Source: Methanobacteriaceae archaeon (GTDB lineage: Archaea; Methanobacteriota; Methanobacteria; Methanobacteriales; Methanobacteriaceae). From it: a stretch of DNA of 64,000 nt. The notes under the pieces were generated by a model. That model did no database searches and had not been told where the DNA came from. It saw only the letters and a list, made by a program, of their open reading frames with translations. A program made the translations under genes and the position numbers. The stretch is from assembly GCA_029219465.1 (NCBI GenBank), contig JAQXTL010000004.1:310001-374000 (forward strand). The letters are read 5' to 3'. Shown here piece after piece: positions 48,024 to 58,207 of the stretch; position 1 is the first letter of the stretch; the number at the start of each line of letters is the position of its first letter.

Positions 48024-48616
48024 AATAACACCTTTGTTTTACTTATATCGTTTTCAATTGTTTCTAATTCTTCAATAAATCTGGAAGCAGTTTTATTGAT
48101 TAAATCCAATAAGTTGTCATCACTGAATATTTGAACACCATTTTCATCTTTGATATCAAATAAACCAATTGTTTCAACATCATCAGGAGTTCCTTTATCT
48201 TCCAAATTAAGTGCGAAATGAATTTTTGCAGAACTAAGGGAAACACTAGCTATTGAAATAGATAATTTCCCGCCATCAACAAAAATATCGTCTCCTTCAC
48301 GTTTAGTTTCAATCCCATATTCTGTTAGAATTTCTCTAAAAATCATTACGAGAAGTCTTTGTCTTAAATAAGCAATTCTCATATTAGGAGGTTGTTGATC
48401 AAAGAACTCACAAATAAAATTAACCATATAGTTAGATTTAATCTCCAAACCAACATCAGCAAAATCTTTTAGATTGTCTGGAGTTATGTTAACCGGACCA
48501 ATCCAGGTTACAATAGAAGATCCATAAATTCCAAATTCCTGAAAAGCCCAGGATGGATTAATTTGACTTCCATCATATTCAAATATTTCATCAACATGTT
48601 TATGAATAATACTCAT
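48020..48616 (-). CDS. DUF366 family protein
   Basis: The product (198 aa) matches the DUF366 family (COG2029): the segments [25 protein letters not shown] and the central [11 protein letters not shown] are typical. The function is unknown. The start of queD overlaps its end, so it should be linked to deazaguanine or archaeosine synthesis, although this is inference from context. Confidence 0.85.
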   Translation of the reverse strand: MSIIHKHVDEIFEYDGSQINPSWAFQEFGIYGSSIVTWIGPVNITPDNLKDFADVGLEIKSNYMVNFICEFFDQQPPNMRIAYLRQRLLVMIFREILTEYGIETKREGDDIFVDGGKLSISIASVSLSSAKIHFALNLEDKGTPDDVETIGLFDIKDENGVQIFSDDNLLDLINKTASRFIEELETIENDISKTKVLL

Positions 48617-48715
48617 AAATTAATTTAAGTTTATATTTTTATATAAATTATTAAGATTAAATGAAAAATTAATTTAAAGACATGTTATAAAATAACTTAA
48701 TTAGGAGACTAAAAA

Positions 48716-49792
48716 ATGGAACAAGTAAGAACAAGAGATTTTATCTACACAAGCGATGATTTGTATTTCGCTTCAACAAACTATATACACCCAAAAGACA
48801 GAGTAATTTCCTTTTTAAGATATATTCCTGATCCTAAAGGAGACAGGCAAAAAGATGGTAAAAGATACAGAAAAGTAGGATCTGCTGAAGCATACGAATA
48901 CCTACGTAAAAACCATCCAGATTATTTATACCAATGTGACGTTACAAAAGTTGAAATGATGGGAGTTCCATTAGACAAAGTTGAAAAAATAATAAAACCA
49001 GATAAAAGACTCCTAGAGCTTAAAGATGATTTTGACAACGGCAGAAAAGTTAAAAATCCAGAACTTATTGCAAAATTAATGGATGTTGCTGACTTCTTCC
49101 ATTACTTTGCTGATGTTCCATACGACCATATGGGAATTTCAGGTTCCATTTCACCAGGACTTCAAAAAAGTGATGTTTCAGATTTAGATTATGTAGTTTA
49201 CGGTCTTGACAATCACAGAAGAGCAATAGCTGCTTTTAAAAAGCACAGAGGAAAAGAAGTCTATATTGAAGAATTAGACAAACACATCACTGTTAAAGGA
49301 ATTACCAATGATTACTGGGATTTCGTATACAACAAAAGAATGAGTGATGAAAGTTTAACCAAAGAAGAATTCAGATGGTATGAAAACAGAAAAGCAAATA
49401 GAGGTACAATCAATGGAACATTATTTGACATTCTAGCAACCAGAGACTACGATGAAATCGAAGGAGAATGGGGAGATACCATTTATGAACCTCTCGGAAC
49501 TGCTCAAATTGAATGTGATATTGTAAGTGCTCTTGGTGCATTTGACAATCCTTCAAGCTACACTATTGAAAACTTAGAGATTGTTGATGGTGTTGACGTA
49601 CCAATAAGTGAAGTTGTTTCATTTACCCATACCTACGCTGGAGAAGTAATTGACGGCGAACATGCAATTGCTAAAGGTAAAGTTGAAAAAGTAATTACCA
49701 ATGGAAAAGACCACCACTACAGACTTGTTGTTGGAACTACCCGTGAAGCTATTGATGAATATTTAAAACTCAAAGAGCTTCCACAACAATAA
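48716..49792 (+). CDS. Predicted nucleotidyltransferase (COG1665-like)
   Basis: The product (358 aa) has a Pol-beta-type nucleotidyltransferase motif, GSISPGLQKSDVSDLDYVVYG, near residues 142-162, with SDLDYV giving the metal-binding aspartates. The rest is mixed alpha/beta with no other family mark. It probably belongs to the archaeal COG1665 group; the substrate is unknown. GGAG is a short ribosome site. Confidence 0.75.
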   Translation: MEQVRTRDFIYTSDDLYFASTNYIHPKDRVISFLRYIPDPKGDRQKDGKRYRKVGSAEAYEYLRKNHPDYLYQCDVTKVEMMGVPLDKVEKIIKPDKRLLELKDDFDNGRKVKNPELIAKLMDVADFFHYFADVPYDHMGISGSISPGLQKSDVSDLDYVVYGLDNHRRAIAAFKKHRGKEVYIEELDKHITVKGITNDYWDFVYNKRMSDESLTKEEFRWYENRKANRGTINGTLFDILATRDYDEIEGEWGDTIYEPLGTAQIECDIVSALGAFDNPSSYTIENLEIVDGVDVPISEVVSFTHTYAGEVIDGEHAIAKGKVEKVITNGKDHHYRLVVGTTREAIDEYLKLKELPQQ

Positions 49793-49802
49793 TTATTATT
49801 AA

Positions 49803-49888
49803 AAAGTTAATGCAGAGATTCAATTTCTCAGTTAACTTTAACCTATTTTTTAAAATTAATTCAGTAACTTCAAAAATTATTGAATTAA
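49803..49888 (+). terminator. Terminator after the nucleotidyltransferase and second dyad
   Basis: AAAGTTAA at 49803-49810 and TTAACTTT at 49832-49839 enclose a smaller GAGA/TCTC stem; T-rich DNA follows. A second hairpin lies at 49856-49888: TTAATTCAGTAA and TTATTGAATTAA form 12-base arms with one G-T pair. Confidence 0.55.
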
Positions 49889-50128
49889 AAGTTTAATAAA
49901 TTATAATTATTTAGACATTATTACAAACCATCGATAGAAATAATACATAATATCAAAATAAATGCACTAATTCTTATTGAATATTATTCAATTTTAGAAA
50001 AAAATTAAACAATTATAATACTTTTTTTTAAATTAATCCAAACAAAATCGTGAAAATCAAATCAAATACTTTATAAACTTCAAATACTAATGTAGTAGTA
50101 TTACATACTTAATTAATAATGTGATATA
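49889..50128 (+). promoter_or_regulatory. Promoter region of the sodium symporter
   Basis: AT-rich DNA with no gene. TATA-like CTTTATAAAC lies at about 50070. ATGTA and TACAT form a five-base dyad around GTAGTAT at about 50091-50107, which could be an operator near the start of transcription. Confidence 0.35.
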
Positions 50129-51616
50129 ATGAGTGAAAAAAAAACTGTAGAATGGAATAGTACATTTGCATTCATGATGGCTATGATCGGTTCAGCTGTC
50201 GGACTCGGAAACATTTGGCGTTTCCCAAACGTCCTCTACGCAAACGGTGGAGGATCTTTCATGATCCCATATATCGTTTCTTTATTCTTACTAGGAATTT
50301 CATTTGTTTTAGTAGAATACGCAGTTGGATATAGATTCAAAAAATCAGTTGGAAAGATACTATTCGAAATAAGTAAAAAATTAGAACCAATTGCTTGGTT
50401 TATCGTATTAGTAGTATTTTTAATTACCACATACTACGTATGTGTTGTCGGATGGGATTTAATTTATGTTGTTTTAAGTTTCACTAAAGCATGGGGAGCA
50501 GATCCTAACTTGTTCTTCTCATCTAATGTGTTACAAGCAACAGATGCATTATCTGGATTCTTCCAAATTGTCCCAATGGTACTTGCATCCGTATTTGCTG
50601 TATGGTTAATCATATGGTTAATTGTTAAAAGAGATTTAAATGACGGAATTGGAAACGTAAGTAAAATTTTAATGCCTTTACTTTGTTTAATTGTTGTATT
50701 CATTGTTATATTTTCATTAACCTTACCTGGTGCATCAGTTGGATACACACAGATATTTACACCTGATTGGGGCGCATTAACCAACTTAGATGTATGGTTA
50801 GCAGCATTTGGACAAATTGTATTCTCTCTTAGTTTAGGTATGGCAATTGCAATGACCTATGCAAGTTACTTACCAGACAAATCCAAATTAGTTGACAGTG
50901 CAGTAACTGTTGCATTCTCAAACTCTATTTTCGAAGTATTTAACTCAATTGGAATCTTCTCCATTTTAGGATTCATGTTCGTATCCACTGGTATTCCATT
51001 TGATGAATTAGTAACTTCCGGAACTGGACTTGCATTCGTTGTGTTCCCACAAGTATTAAACACCTTAGGACCAATGGGATACGTTATCGGACCATTATTC
51101 TTCTTGTGTATCTTATTTGCAGGAATTACCTCTGCAATTGCACTTCTCGAAGTAGCAACTTATGCAATTTCCGAAAAATTCGATATAGGACGTAAAAAAA
51201 CAGTTACAATGATTTGTGTGCTCGGATTTATCATTTCAATAATCTTCACAACAAGCCTTGGAAGTACAATTTTAGGTGCATTTGATGCATTCTTAAACAA
51301 CTTCGCATTATTACTTGGAATCCTTATTGAATGTATAATCTTTGGTTGGATTTACGACTTCGATAAATTAATTAGTACTTTAAACAAAGACTCACGTATT
51401 AAAGTAGGTAAACTCTGGAAAATTGTTATTAAATTCATCCTACCACTTTGTATCGCAGTTCTTTGGATCCAAGGGGTCTACACAACTATTACAACCGCAG
51501 ACCAATTAAGTTTATTCATTATGGGAATACTTACAGTAATATTAATTGTATTACCAATTGTATTTACCAAACTTCCTGCTAAAAACGAAGATTACTACAA
51601 AATAACTTCAGAATAA
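50129..51616 (+). CDS. Sodium-dependent transporter (NSS/SNF family)
   Basis: The product (495 aa) has about eleven or twelve membrane helices with the family start GSAVGLGNIWRFPN (about residue 20-33) that binds sodium and substrate, and the intracellular loop usual in NSS proteins. Prokaryotic members carry amino acids; the substrate here is unknown. It is followed by a strong terminator. The region from here to 54.2 kb looks accessory. Confidence 0.93.
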   Translation: MSEKKTVEWNSTFAFMMAMIGSAVGLGNIWRFPNVLYANGGGSFMIPYIVSLFLLGISFVLVEYAVGYRFKKSVGKILFEISKKLEPIAWFIVLVVFLITTYYVCVVGWDLIYVVLSFTKAWGADPNLFFSSNVLQATDALSGFFQIVPMVLASVFAVWLIIWLIVKRDLNDGIGNVSKILMPLLCLIVVFIVIFSLTLPGASVGYTQIFTPDWGALTNLDVWLAAFGQIVFSLSLGMAIAMTYASYLPDKSKLVDSAVTVAFSNSIFEVFNSIGIFSILGFMFVSTGIPFDELVTSGTGLAFVVFPQVLNTLGPMGYVIGPLFFLCILFAGITSAIALLEVATYAISEKFDIGRKKTVTMICVLGFIISIIFTTSLGSTILGAFDAFLNNFALLLGILIECIIFGWIYDFDKLISTLNKDSRIKVGKLWKIVIKFILPLCIAVLWIQGVYTTITTADQLSLFIMGILTVILIVLPIVFTKLPAKNEDYYKITSE

Positions 51617-51648
51617 ATAGCTAATTATTAGCTATTTACTTTTTTTAT
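51614..51648 (+). terminator. Terminator of the sodium symporter gene
   Basis: TAAATAGCTAAT (51614-51625) and ATTAGCTATTTA (51627-51638) form a perfect 12-base stem, followed by a T-run to 51648. It overlaps the stop codon. Confidence 0.75.
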
Positions 51649-51791
51649 TTTTTTAACTATTCACACCACATCACTAAATTTTAGAATTAAATAAAAAAAT
51701 TTAGTCATACCTAAATATTATATATGATGATATCCAAATATAATTCATAAACTCATTATTATCACATGATAAAATTTAAAGGACATAGAAT

Positions 51792-53186
51792 ATGAAAAAG
51801 AAGATAATTCTAATTAGTTTAATAGCATTACTATTATCTGTATCTGCAGCATCAGCAGCAGACAATAGTAAAATAAAAATGCCAAAAGACAGTATTTCAA
51901 CAAAAAAAGTGAAACATATTGAATTAAAAGATAAAAAAGTAAAAAAAAAGTAAAACAAAAAATACTGATAAAAAAGCAGTGAAAAAACAAAAGAAACAAA
52001 AAAACAAAACAATGAAAATAAAATAACAACCATTAACGACTATAAAACCTATGAAGAGTTTAAACAAACCGTTGAATCAAGTAAAGACGGAGATACCGTC
52101 AAACTTACTGAAAATATAAAAAGCCAAGACACCATTAATGTCAAAGCAAATAACCTCATTATCGACGGACAAGGATTCACAATTGATGGCGATAACCATA
52201 GAATATTCCACATAACTGGAAATAATACAATTATCCAGAATTTAAAATTCATTAATGGAAAATCAGACAATGGTGGAGCAATCTATGTTGAAGCAAACCA
52301 GTGCAGTATGAAAAAATGTGAATTCAACAATAACAATGCAGACAACAACGGTGGAGCAGTTTATTGTGAAGGAAAATTAAACTGTACAGATTGTATTTTT
52401 AAAAATAACCACATATCAAAAAAATCTGTAACATATGGAGGAGCAATATGCTCTAAAAATAGTGTTACAATTGATAAATGTACTTTTGAAAACAATGAAG
52501 GATACAATGGTGGATCAATATATATTGGTGAAGGAAACTCTACAATCAAAAACTCACAATTTAAAAACAATAATGTAAATCATTATGGAGCAGGAATCTG
52601 TACAGAAGACAATTTATTTGTCCAAAATTGTACATTCATTAAAAATGAAGCAATAGCTGCTGGAGGAACTGCTGGAGGAGCTATTTATTCTAAAAAAAGA
52701 GTCACCGTGAATTCTTCTACATTTGAAGATAATGAAGCATCAGGCGCATTTATGTTTGATTGCATAGGTGGCGCAATATATTGTGGAAACATTGATTGTA
52801 ACAGCACTACTTTTAAAGAAAACTATGCTTGGGACCAGGGTGGAGCAATATACATCAATTCTTTTGGAAACTCTACAATCAAAAACTCAATATTTATAAA
52901 AAACAAAAACGAATATTATGGAGGAGCAATCTACCTAGCTAGTGTCACATCCCATATTAGTTTAATTCATAATATATTTACAGAAAACTATGTACGTGGC
53001 AAATTAGGATCAATTGCTTACACTAAAGGATATTTTGATGAAATAAGTAAAAACTACTTCTATTCTGAAAAACCAAACTGGAGTAGTCACTTATTATGTC
53101 GTGAAGGCACTACAACAGTAATAGACTGTGAAGATTCAAATTATGCTAGAACAATGGAAGAATACAATAACATGGGACCTGCCTAA
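51792..53186 (+). pseudogene. Disrupted adhesin-like protein (parallel beta-helix repeats)
   Basis: ATG 51792 gives a signal peptide (about 1-25, ending AASAAD) and a Lys-rich stretch, then stops at 51951 after nine A. The same frame has more stops (TGA TAA at about 51966) and then stays open to 53186, with polymorphic beta-helix repeats of GGAIY/GGAIC type and many NST sites. Reading one A fewer in the A9 run and one more in the A6 run (51972-51981) restores one long protein. So it is a disrupted or phase-variable cell-surface gene; the C-terminal anchoring repeats of such proteins are absent. The first ATG downstream is 52308. Confidence 0.75.
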
Positions 53187-53208
53187 AATAAGCATAATTT
53201 TAATCTGC

Positions 53209-53238
53209 GAATAATAAAGAATTAAATCTTTATTATTC
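53209..53238 (+). terminator. Terminator of the disrupted adhesin gene
   Basis: GAATAATAAAGA (53209-53220) and TCTTTATTATTC (53227-53238) form a perfect 12-base stem with a six-base loop, followed by T-rich DNA. It serves the plus strand. Confidence 0.65.
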
Positions 53239-53388
53239 CACCTATTTTTAATAAAAATTACTTTAAACCGAATTAATTATATAAAACAGTACAATTAACA
53301 CCACATAATAGAATTAAATACATATCAAACCTCAATTATTTATATTACCAATATCTAAGTAATTATACTGAATTTAAGAGGTTAAAAT

Positions 53389-54183
53389 ATGATAAATTTA
53401 TCTTCAATTAAAATGCACATGTACTGTCCAATGAGCCTATATTTAAAAACACACACCAATATTGAGGATGCTGACAAATGCAACCAGTATCTGGAAATTA
53501 AAAATCTAAAAATTGATATTCAGGATTTAATGCAAAAAAATATTCGGAAAATTAAAAAATCAATGAATTTAGAAGAAATAGAAAAAACATTATCTCAAAA
53601 CATTTATGAATACATCCAAAATACAACCGAATCACTAAAATCATCCAATATAACCATTACACAAGACCAGATTGATGAAATTAATGATGAAACTTATTTT
53701 AACATAAAAACATTAAGTATCAAATCTAAAAAAGCAATGACAATACTTGATAAAGATGGATTTGGTATTAGCGAGATGTTTTTTCCAAACTGCATGTATT
53801 CCTATTTAATCAAAGACCATCAACTTGAATTAATAGGAATTTGCGATAAAATAGAAATTATTGATGGCAAATATTACCCAATAAGCATTAAAAGTACAAA
53901 TCCTCCAATAAAAGGTGTTTGGGACCAGGACGCAATAGAACTAGTAGGAGCAGCAATACTTCTTGAAGAGGAATTTGATACTGAAGTATTCGTAGGATTT
54001 GTGGATTATAAAAAAATTGGTGATAGACGTCCAGTAGTAATGGATGTAAATCTTAGAAAAGCACTGTTTAGTGTGATTCGAGAAGTAAAAGAAATAATTG
54101 AAAATAAAAAACAGCCAAAAGTTAAAAAGAATCCTAAAAAATGTAGAAATTGTGAATATGAACACATATGTTTAGAAAAATAA
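53389..54183 (+). CDS. Cas4/RecB-like family protein without a CRISPR locus
   Basis: The product (264 aa) looks like the Cas4/RecB family: Cys13 (YCPMSLYL) and a C-terminal Cys252, Cys255, Cys261 group would bind an iron-sulfur cluster, and GICDKIEI (Asp153) is the metal site. However, the usual E-x-K of the nuclease motif reads Ser166-Ile-Lys168 (PISIKST). No cas gene or repeat array is near. It could be an inactive or altered nuclease; I do not know its role. Confidence 0.7.
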   Translation: MINLSSIKMHMYCPMSLYLKTHTNIEDADKCNQYLEIKNLKIDIQDLMQKNIRKIKKSMNLEEIEKTLSQNIYEYIQNTTESLKSSNITITQDQIDEINDETYFNIKTLSIKSKKAMTILDKDGFGISEMFFPNCMYSYLIKDHQLELIGICDKIEIIDGKYYPISIKSTNPPIKGVWDQDAIELVGAAILLEEEFDTEVFVGFVDYKKIGDRRPVVMDVNLRKALFSVIREVKEIIENKKQPKVKKNPKKCRNCEYEHICLEK

Positions 54184-54187
54184 AGAT

Positions 54188-54202
54188 AAGGATAAAATCC
54201 TT
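54188..54202. terminator. Bidirectional terminator between the Cas4-like gene and ehbQ
   Basis: AAGGAT (54188-54193) and ATCCTT (54197-54202) form a short stem with a three-base loop between two convergent genes; T-rich DNA flanks it on both strands. Confidence 0.5.
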
Positions 54203-54860
54203 AAAAGTGAATATTGTCGCCTAAACGTTTAATATCAAAAGCAGCAGTATCTGCAATAGACATTACTGCCAAAACGCCAGCTTGAATCGGATCAGTGATA
54301 ATTAAATCAGCATATTCAGTTACACTACCCGGCATATTTAGTGAAATTACAATCAAATTACTTTTTTCTTTAACATTTTTAACTGCCTGAGTAATTTCAC
54401 CACCCATAAGTGAACCTGCCAAAACTAGAGCACTGACACGTGGAAGTCTTGAAATAGCTTCAATAGCTTCAGCTAATGGTTTTTCGCCAACAAGTGGAAT
54501 AGTATCGATACTGATGCGTTCACCACGTATGTTATGTCTATCAGCTTCAGTTATTGCACCCATAGCTACCTGAGATACCTGTGCTCCACCACCAACAATG
54601 ATTATACGTTTACCATAAATATCCAATTGTGAACCATGTAATTCAACGGATTTAATTTCTTCAATATCATTTAAAGCTGAAATTAACTCATCAATATCAT
54701 CTACATGGTCAAGTTCAAGGTTAATAGAACCTACATTGTTTTTTTCAATGAAAAGGTGGACATAACTAATGTTAGCACCATATTCAGTGATAACATCAGT
54801 GATATCATCTAAAACTCCTTTTTTCTCATCAGATTTAATAGTTAATGTGTAATCATTCAT
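54201..54860 (-). CDS. ehbQ: Energy-converting hydrogenase B subunit Q (ACT domain protein)
   Basis: The product (219 aa) has an N-terminal ACT domain (about 1-75, [20 protein letters not shown]) and a C-terminal part of DUF5612 type (about 85-215). It is the last gene of the ehb operon, as in Methanothermobacter (MTH1235). It has no membrane helix or cluster motif, so it may be regulatory rather than part of the enzyme. It overlaps ehbP by eight bases. Confidence 0.82.
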   Translation of the reverse strand: MNDYTLTIKSDEKKGVLDDITDVITEYGANISYVHLFIEKNNVGSINLELDHVDDIDELISALNDIEEIKSVELHGSQLDIYGKRIIIVGGGAQVSQVAMGAITEADRHNIRGERISIDTIPLVGEKPLAEAIEAISRLPRVSALVLAGSLMGGEITQAVKNVKEKSNLIVISLNMPGSVTEYADLIITDPIQAGVLAVMSIADTAAFDIKRLGDNIHF

Positions 54861-55116
54861 TTTTTGGCCTTATTTTATCTAATTTAGCATGTGCTCTTTT
54901 CCACATACTCAAATAATTATCATTTTTAGTAACTGGAATAACTTCAAGTCCTAAATCCCTATGTTCTTGGATCCATTCTTCATCAAAAACTGGAATTTCC
55001 AATTTAATTGGTTCGGATGTAGGATTAACAATTATAAGATTCCTATAAGGAAAATCCCATTCAATAATGTATCCTCCAAGACTGATTATGTGATATGGTC
55101 TCATAACAAATTTCAT
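54853..55116 (-). CDS. ehbP: Energy-converting hydrogenase B subunit P
   Basis: Small soluble subunit (87 aa) encoded between ehbO and ehbQ. The [26 protein letters not shown] start fits the EhbP family. No cofactor motif or membrane helix is seen. Its role in the complex is unknown. Confidence 0.85.
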   Translation of the reverse strand: MKFVMRPYHIISLGGYIIEWDFPYRNLIIVNPTSEPIKLEIPVFDEEWIQEHRDLGLEVIPVTKNDNYLSMWKRAHAKLDKIRPKNE

Positions 55117-55126
55117 TTAATTCCCC

Positions 55127-56125
55127 CTATAATAATCCAAGTACAATAGCGAATACTCCAAGCAAGGTTGTTCCTAAAATTGTTGGAAGTAACTGTTTAT
55201 TTGTAAATACCGGTGCGAATGCTGAGAAAATTCCCATCATCAAGACAAAAATTAAAGCAACAGCAATATTAACAAGAATTCCTAAAGAGAAAATGCTTGG
55301 TGGAACTCCAATAAACAATACGGAAAATACACATCCAAGAACGAACATGAAGAATCCTCTTGTTAAAACAACAATTGCTCTGTATTTTGCAGCATATTCC
55401 ATGTATGGACCTTCAATAACATCAGATTTAGCTTTAATTATTGAAAATGGATATTCGTTTAAAATTATCATATATCCCATGAAAAATACAATAGCCGCAA
55501 TTGCACCAGATACTGTAAATAAGAATGGTCCGTGGACTTGTTGGAATGCAACAATATCTTTTAAGAAGATACTGCCTGCAGCAGCAACAGGAGCAAATAA
55601 TGCTAAATACAATGGGAAAGACCCGTAGGTAATCATTCTTAAAGATCTTCTTGCACTGATATCTTCAATAAATGATACTGGAGCATCATTGTGAACTGCA
55701 CCTTTAATACGGTCTGGGAAAGGCATTCTTACAGACATAATGGATTTGGATAATGCTCCCATTAATACATAACATATTTCTTCAACTTTTAAAAATCCAA
55801 CAATTGTAACTAAACTTGCAAGAGTTGGAATTTGGTAAGCTTGAGGAGTTAATGCAATGAAAACACATAAAACCACCATGAAACATACAATCGGCAACAT
55901 TTTGTATAATTTTGGAACCGGAGATGAAACTTCAACATTTTCCTTAAACATGAATTTAAGTGGAGCCATAATTCCAGGAGAAATTACCAAAGGCCCAATC
56001 CTTTGTTGGATTCTTGCATGCACATATTTTCTTTCAATTCCAGGAAGTAATGTTGAGATTACAAAACAAACAAGAACTGTAAGAATTACTGCAATTATTG
56101 GATTTGTAAGTAAATTTGAAAACAT
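55127..56125 (-). CDS. ehbO: Energy-converting hydrogenase B membrane subunit (NuoH-like)
   Basis: EhbO (332 aa) is the NuoH-like membrane protein with about eight helices that links the hydrogenase module to the ion path. The GIERKYVHARIQQRIGP start and the loops around residues 135-150 (MPFPDRIKGAVHND) are typical. GGAGAT lies upstream of ATG 56125. Confidence 0.92.
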   Translation of the reverse strand: MFSNLLTNPIIAVILTVLVCFVISTLLPGIERKYVHARIQQRIGPLVISPGIMAPLKFMFKENVEVSSPVPKLYKMLPIVCFMVVLCVFIALTPQAYQIPTLASLVTIVGFLKVEEICYVLMGALSKSIMSVRMPFPDRIKGAVHNDAPVSFIEDISARRSLRMITYGSFPLYLALFAPVAAAGSIFLKDIVAFQQVHGPFLFTVSGAIAAIVFFMGYMIILNEYPFSIIKAKSDVIEGPYMEYAAKYRAIVVLTRGFFMFVLGCVFSVLFIGVPPSIFSLGILVNIAVALIFVLMMGIFSAFAPVFTNKQLLPTILGTTLLGVFAIVLGLL

Positions 56126-56128
56126 AAT

Positions 56129-57256
56129 CTATCTCCTAATTATCTCAATTGCTCTGTCAGAACAGGTAAAACATGGGTCACATTGTACAATACATAATTG
56201 ACCATCAGTTATATGATTTCCAATAGCTGCATATTGCATAGCTCCAATGTTAGACATTGAAGGAGTTCTAATAACACAGTGTCTTACCCTTCCGCTTTCT
56301 AATCCATAAGAGTGATATAAAGTTCCCCTTGGAACTTCAATGTAACTTTCATTAATTTCAGTGTCAAACATTTCCCAATCATGATTTACTACTTTACCTT
56401 CAGGAATATTTGCAATAGCTTGTCTGATAATTTTAATTGACTCAAATGATTCTAAAACCCTCACCATTAAATTGGATTTTACATCCCCGTCAGGTTGAGT
56501 CACAATATTATAATCAAAGTCATCATATTCAAACATGGTTGTTCTTAAGTCTCTTGCAACACCAGTTGCTCTTAAGGAAGGACCAGTTACAGCTAATTTA
56601 ATAGCTTGTTTTTGTGGTATGATACCTACACCAGTGATTCTGGATATTACAATTGGATCTGAAGTGAATCTGTCTGCAAATTTGGTTAATTCTTCTTCGA
56701 CTTTATCCATATCATCTTTAATTCTTTGTAATTTGTTAACATCCAAGTCACATCTTGGTCTTACTCCACCTAAAACAGAACATCCATACTGAACTCTGTT
56801 TCCTCCAACCATAGCAAGTAATTCCATGATTATTTCTCTTAAGTAGAATATTCTCATGGAAAATGTTTCGTGAGCCAATACTTCACAACCATGAGCTAAA
56901 TACAAGAAGTGTGAGTGTAATCTTTCAAGTTCTCCCATAATCACACGAATGTAGACACCTCTTTGTGGAATTTCGATACCTAAACCAGTTTCTGCAGTTC
57001 TGCATGAGTTCCATATATGTGAGTTGGAACAAATTCCACAAATTTTTTCAGTAAGTGAGTTAGCCTTTTGTACAGGAAGACCTTCCATAATTCTTTCAAT
57101 ACCCCTATGATTAACACCAATAGTAATTTCAGCTTCCTGAATTATTTCATCTTCAACAAAAAACCTTACTCTATATGGTTCCAATGCAGCAGGGTGAACT
57201 GTACCCATTGGAATTTCTGTTTCAATAATATTATTTGTTGGTACTTTTTCATCCAT
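56129..57256 (-). CDS. ehbN: Energy-converting hydrogenase B large [NiFe] subunit
   Basis: EhbN (375 aa) is the catalytic subunit, related to NuoD. The nickel ligands are the cysteines of C73-GI-C76 near the N-terminus and C362-FT-C365 at the C-terminus (DPCFTCSDR), followed by only ten residues, so a longer cleaved tail is not seen. Conserved [14 protein letters not shown] precedes it. The complex makes reduced ferredoxin from H2 at the cost of the ion gradient. Confidence 0.95.
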   Translation of the reverse strand: MDEKVPTNNIIETEIPMGTVHPAALEPYRVRFFVEDEIIQEAEITIGVNHRGIERIMEGLPVQKANSLTEKICGICSNSHIWNSCRTAETGLGIEIPQRGVYIRVIMGELERLHSHFLYLAHGCEVLAHETFSMRIFYLREIIMELLAMVGGNRVQYGCSVLGGVRPRCDLDVNKLQRIKDDMDKVEEELTKFADRFTSDPIVISRITGVGIIPQKQAIKLAVTGPSLRATGVARDLRTTMFEYDDFDYNIVTQPDGDVKSNLMVRVLESFESIKIIRQAIANIPEGKVVNHDWEMFDTEINESYIEVPRGTLYHSYGLESGRVRHCVIRTPSMSNIGAMQYAAIGNHITDGQLCIVQCDPCFTCSDRAIEIIRR

Positions 57257-57268
57257 ATAAAACCCTCT

Positions 57269-57715
57269 CTAATCCGCATCCAATAATGTAGGTAAAAGTG
57301 ATACAACACCAGCTAAAACATCTTGAGGTCTTACAGCACAACCTGGGATTTTAGCATTAACAGGTATAATGTTTTCAACTGGACCTTCAATTTCTTCTGA
57401 AGGAATATCACCATGACAATTCTTATAAACTCCACCCATTAAAGCACAGCTTCCAGCAGCTACAACTAATTTTGGATTAGGAATAGCATCATAGATTGCT
57501 TCTAATGGTTTTCTATTTAAGTGTGTAACCGGACCTGTAACAACCAAAACATCAGCTTCACGAGGGTTCCAGGTTAAAAACACATTATATTGTTCAGCAT
57601 CAAATCTTGGGGACAATATTGAATTAACAATCTCAATATCACATCCATTACATCCACCAGTATAAACTAACATAACGTGGATTGCTCTTGCTCTTGAAAA
57701 TGATTTGATTCCCAT
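57269..57715 (-). CDS. ehbM: Energy-converting hydrogenase B small [NiFe] subunit
   Basis: EhbM (148 aa) is the small subunit, related to NuoB. The proximal [4Fe-4S] ligands are Cys22 and Cys25 (GGCNGCDIE), Cys90 ([10 protein letters not shown]) and Cys126 (IPGCAVRP). It abuts ehbL, as expected for co-translation. Confidence 0.95.
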   Translation of the reverse strand: MGIKSFSRARAIHVMLVYTGGCNGCDIEIVNSILSPRFDAEQYNVFLTWNPREADVLVVTGPVTHLNRKPLEAIYDAIPNPKLVVAAGSCALMGGVYKNCHGDIPSEEIEGPVENIIPVNAKIPGCAVRPQDVLAGVVSLLPTLLDAD

Positions 57716-58207
57716 TTAATCACCATCCCCTTTATTTTTTAATACTGTTTTATCAGATAAGTACTGAGAAATAACTTTAAGCTTATCTTCAGATATTTTA
57801 AATGGTTGCTCGATAAATTCAGAAACATTCACTTCCTGATCTCCAACACATGAAGGGTGAACTGCTCCTTTTTGTCCGTAAAGTGAAAATATTGGACAAA
57901 AATCATGACAATAATAACAAACAACACATTTTTCAAGATTAATTTCAGGTACTTCTGATATAGTCCAATCTTCAGTCAATTTGACAGGGCTTGCTAATGT
58001 TTTCATATCAATTGCACCGGTAGGACATACATTTGAACAACCAGAACATCCAATACATGCCACCTCGTCAATTCTATCATCCACTTTTACATTAAGAGTA
58101 GAGATTTGATTTCTCAAATCCATATCAGTTACCCTATCAGCTGCAAAAAAGATTCTTTTAAAGTTAGTAAATGCTCCTTCCAAAGCTATTCTAATTAAAT
58201 TTCTCAT
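57716..58207 (-). CDS. ehbL: Energy-converting hydrogenase B two-cluster ferredoxin subunit
   Basis: EhbL (163 aa) is a ferredoxin-like subunit with two [4Fe-4S] motifs: Cys51/54/57/61 and Cys94/97/100/104. It should carry electrons between the polyferredoxin and the hydrogenase small subunit. Its start abuts the ehbK stop. Confidence 0.92.
   Translation of the reverse strand: MRNLIRIALEGAFTNFKRIFFAADRVTDMDLRNQISTLNVKVDDRIDEVACIGCSGCSNVCPTGAIDMKTLASPVKLTEDWTISEVPEINLEKCVVCYYCHDFCPIFSLYGQKGAVHPSCVGDQEVNVSEFIEQPFKISEDKLKVISQYLSDKTVLKNKGDGD

Noticed and set aside
11344-50107. The 9-mer AGTAATACT or its complement at 11344, 31659, 41065 and 41278, with a near match at 50094, all between genes.
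   Set aside because: In DNA this AT-rich, about two copies are expected by chance in 64 kb on both strands. The sites have no common position relative to starts.
51776-52270. Minus-strand reading frames opposite the disrupted adhesin gene.
   Set aside because: They are Phe/Leu-rich reverse reads of poly-A DNA and have no start signal or family.
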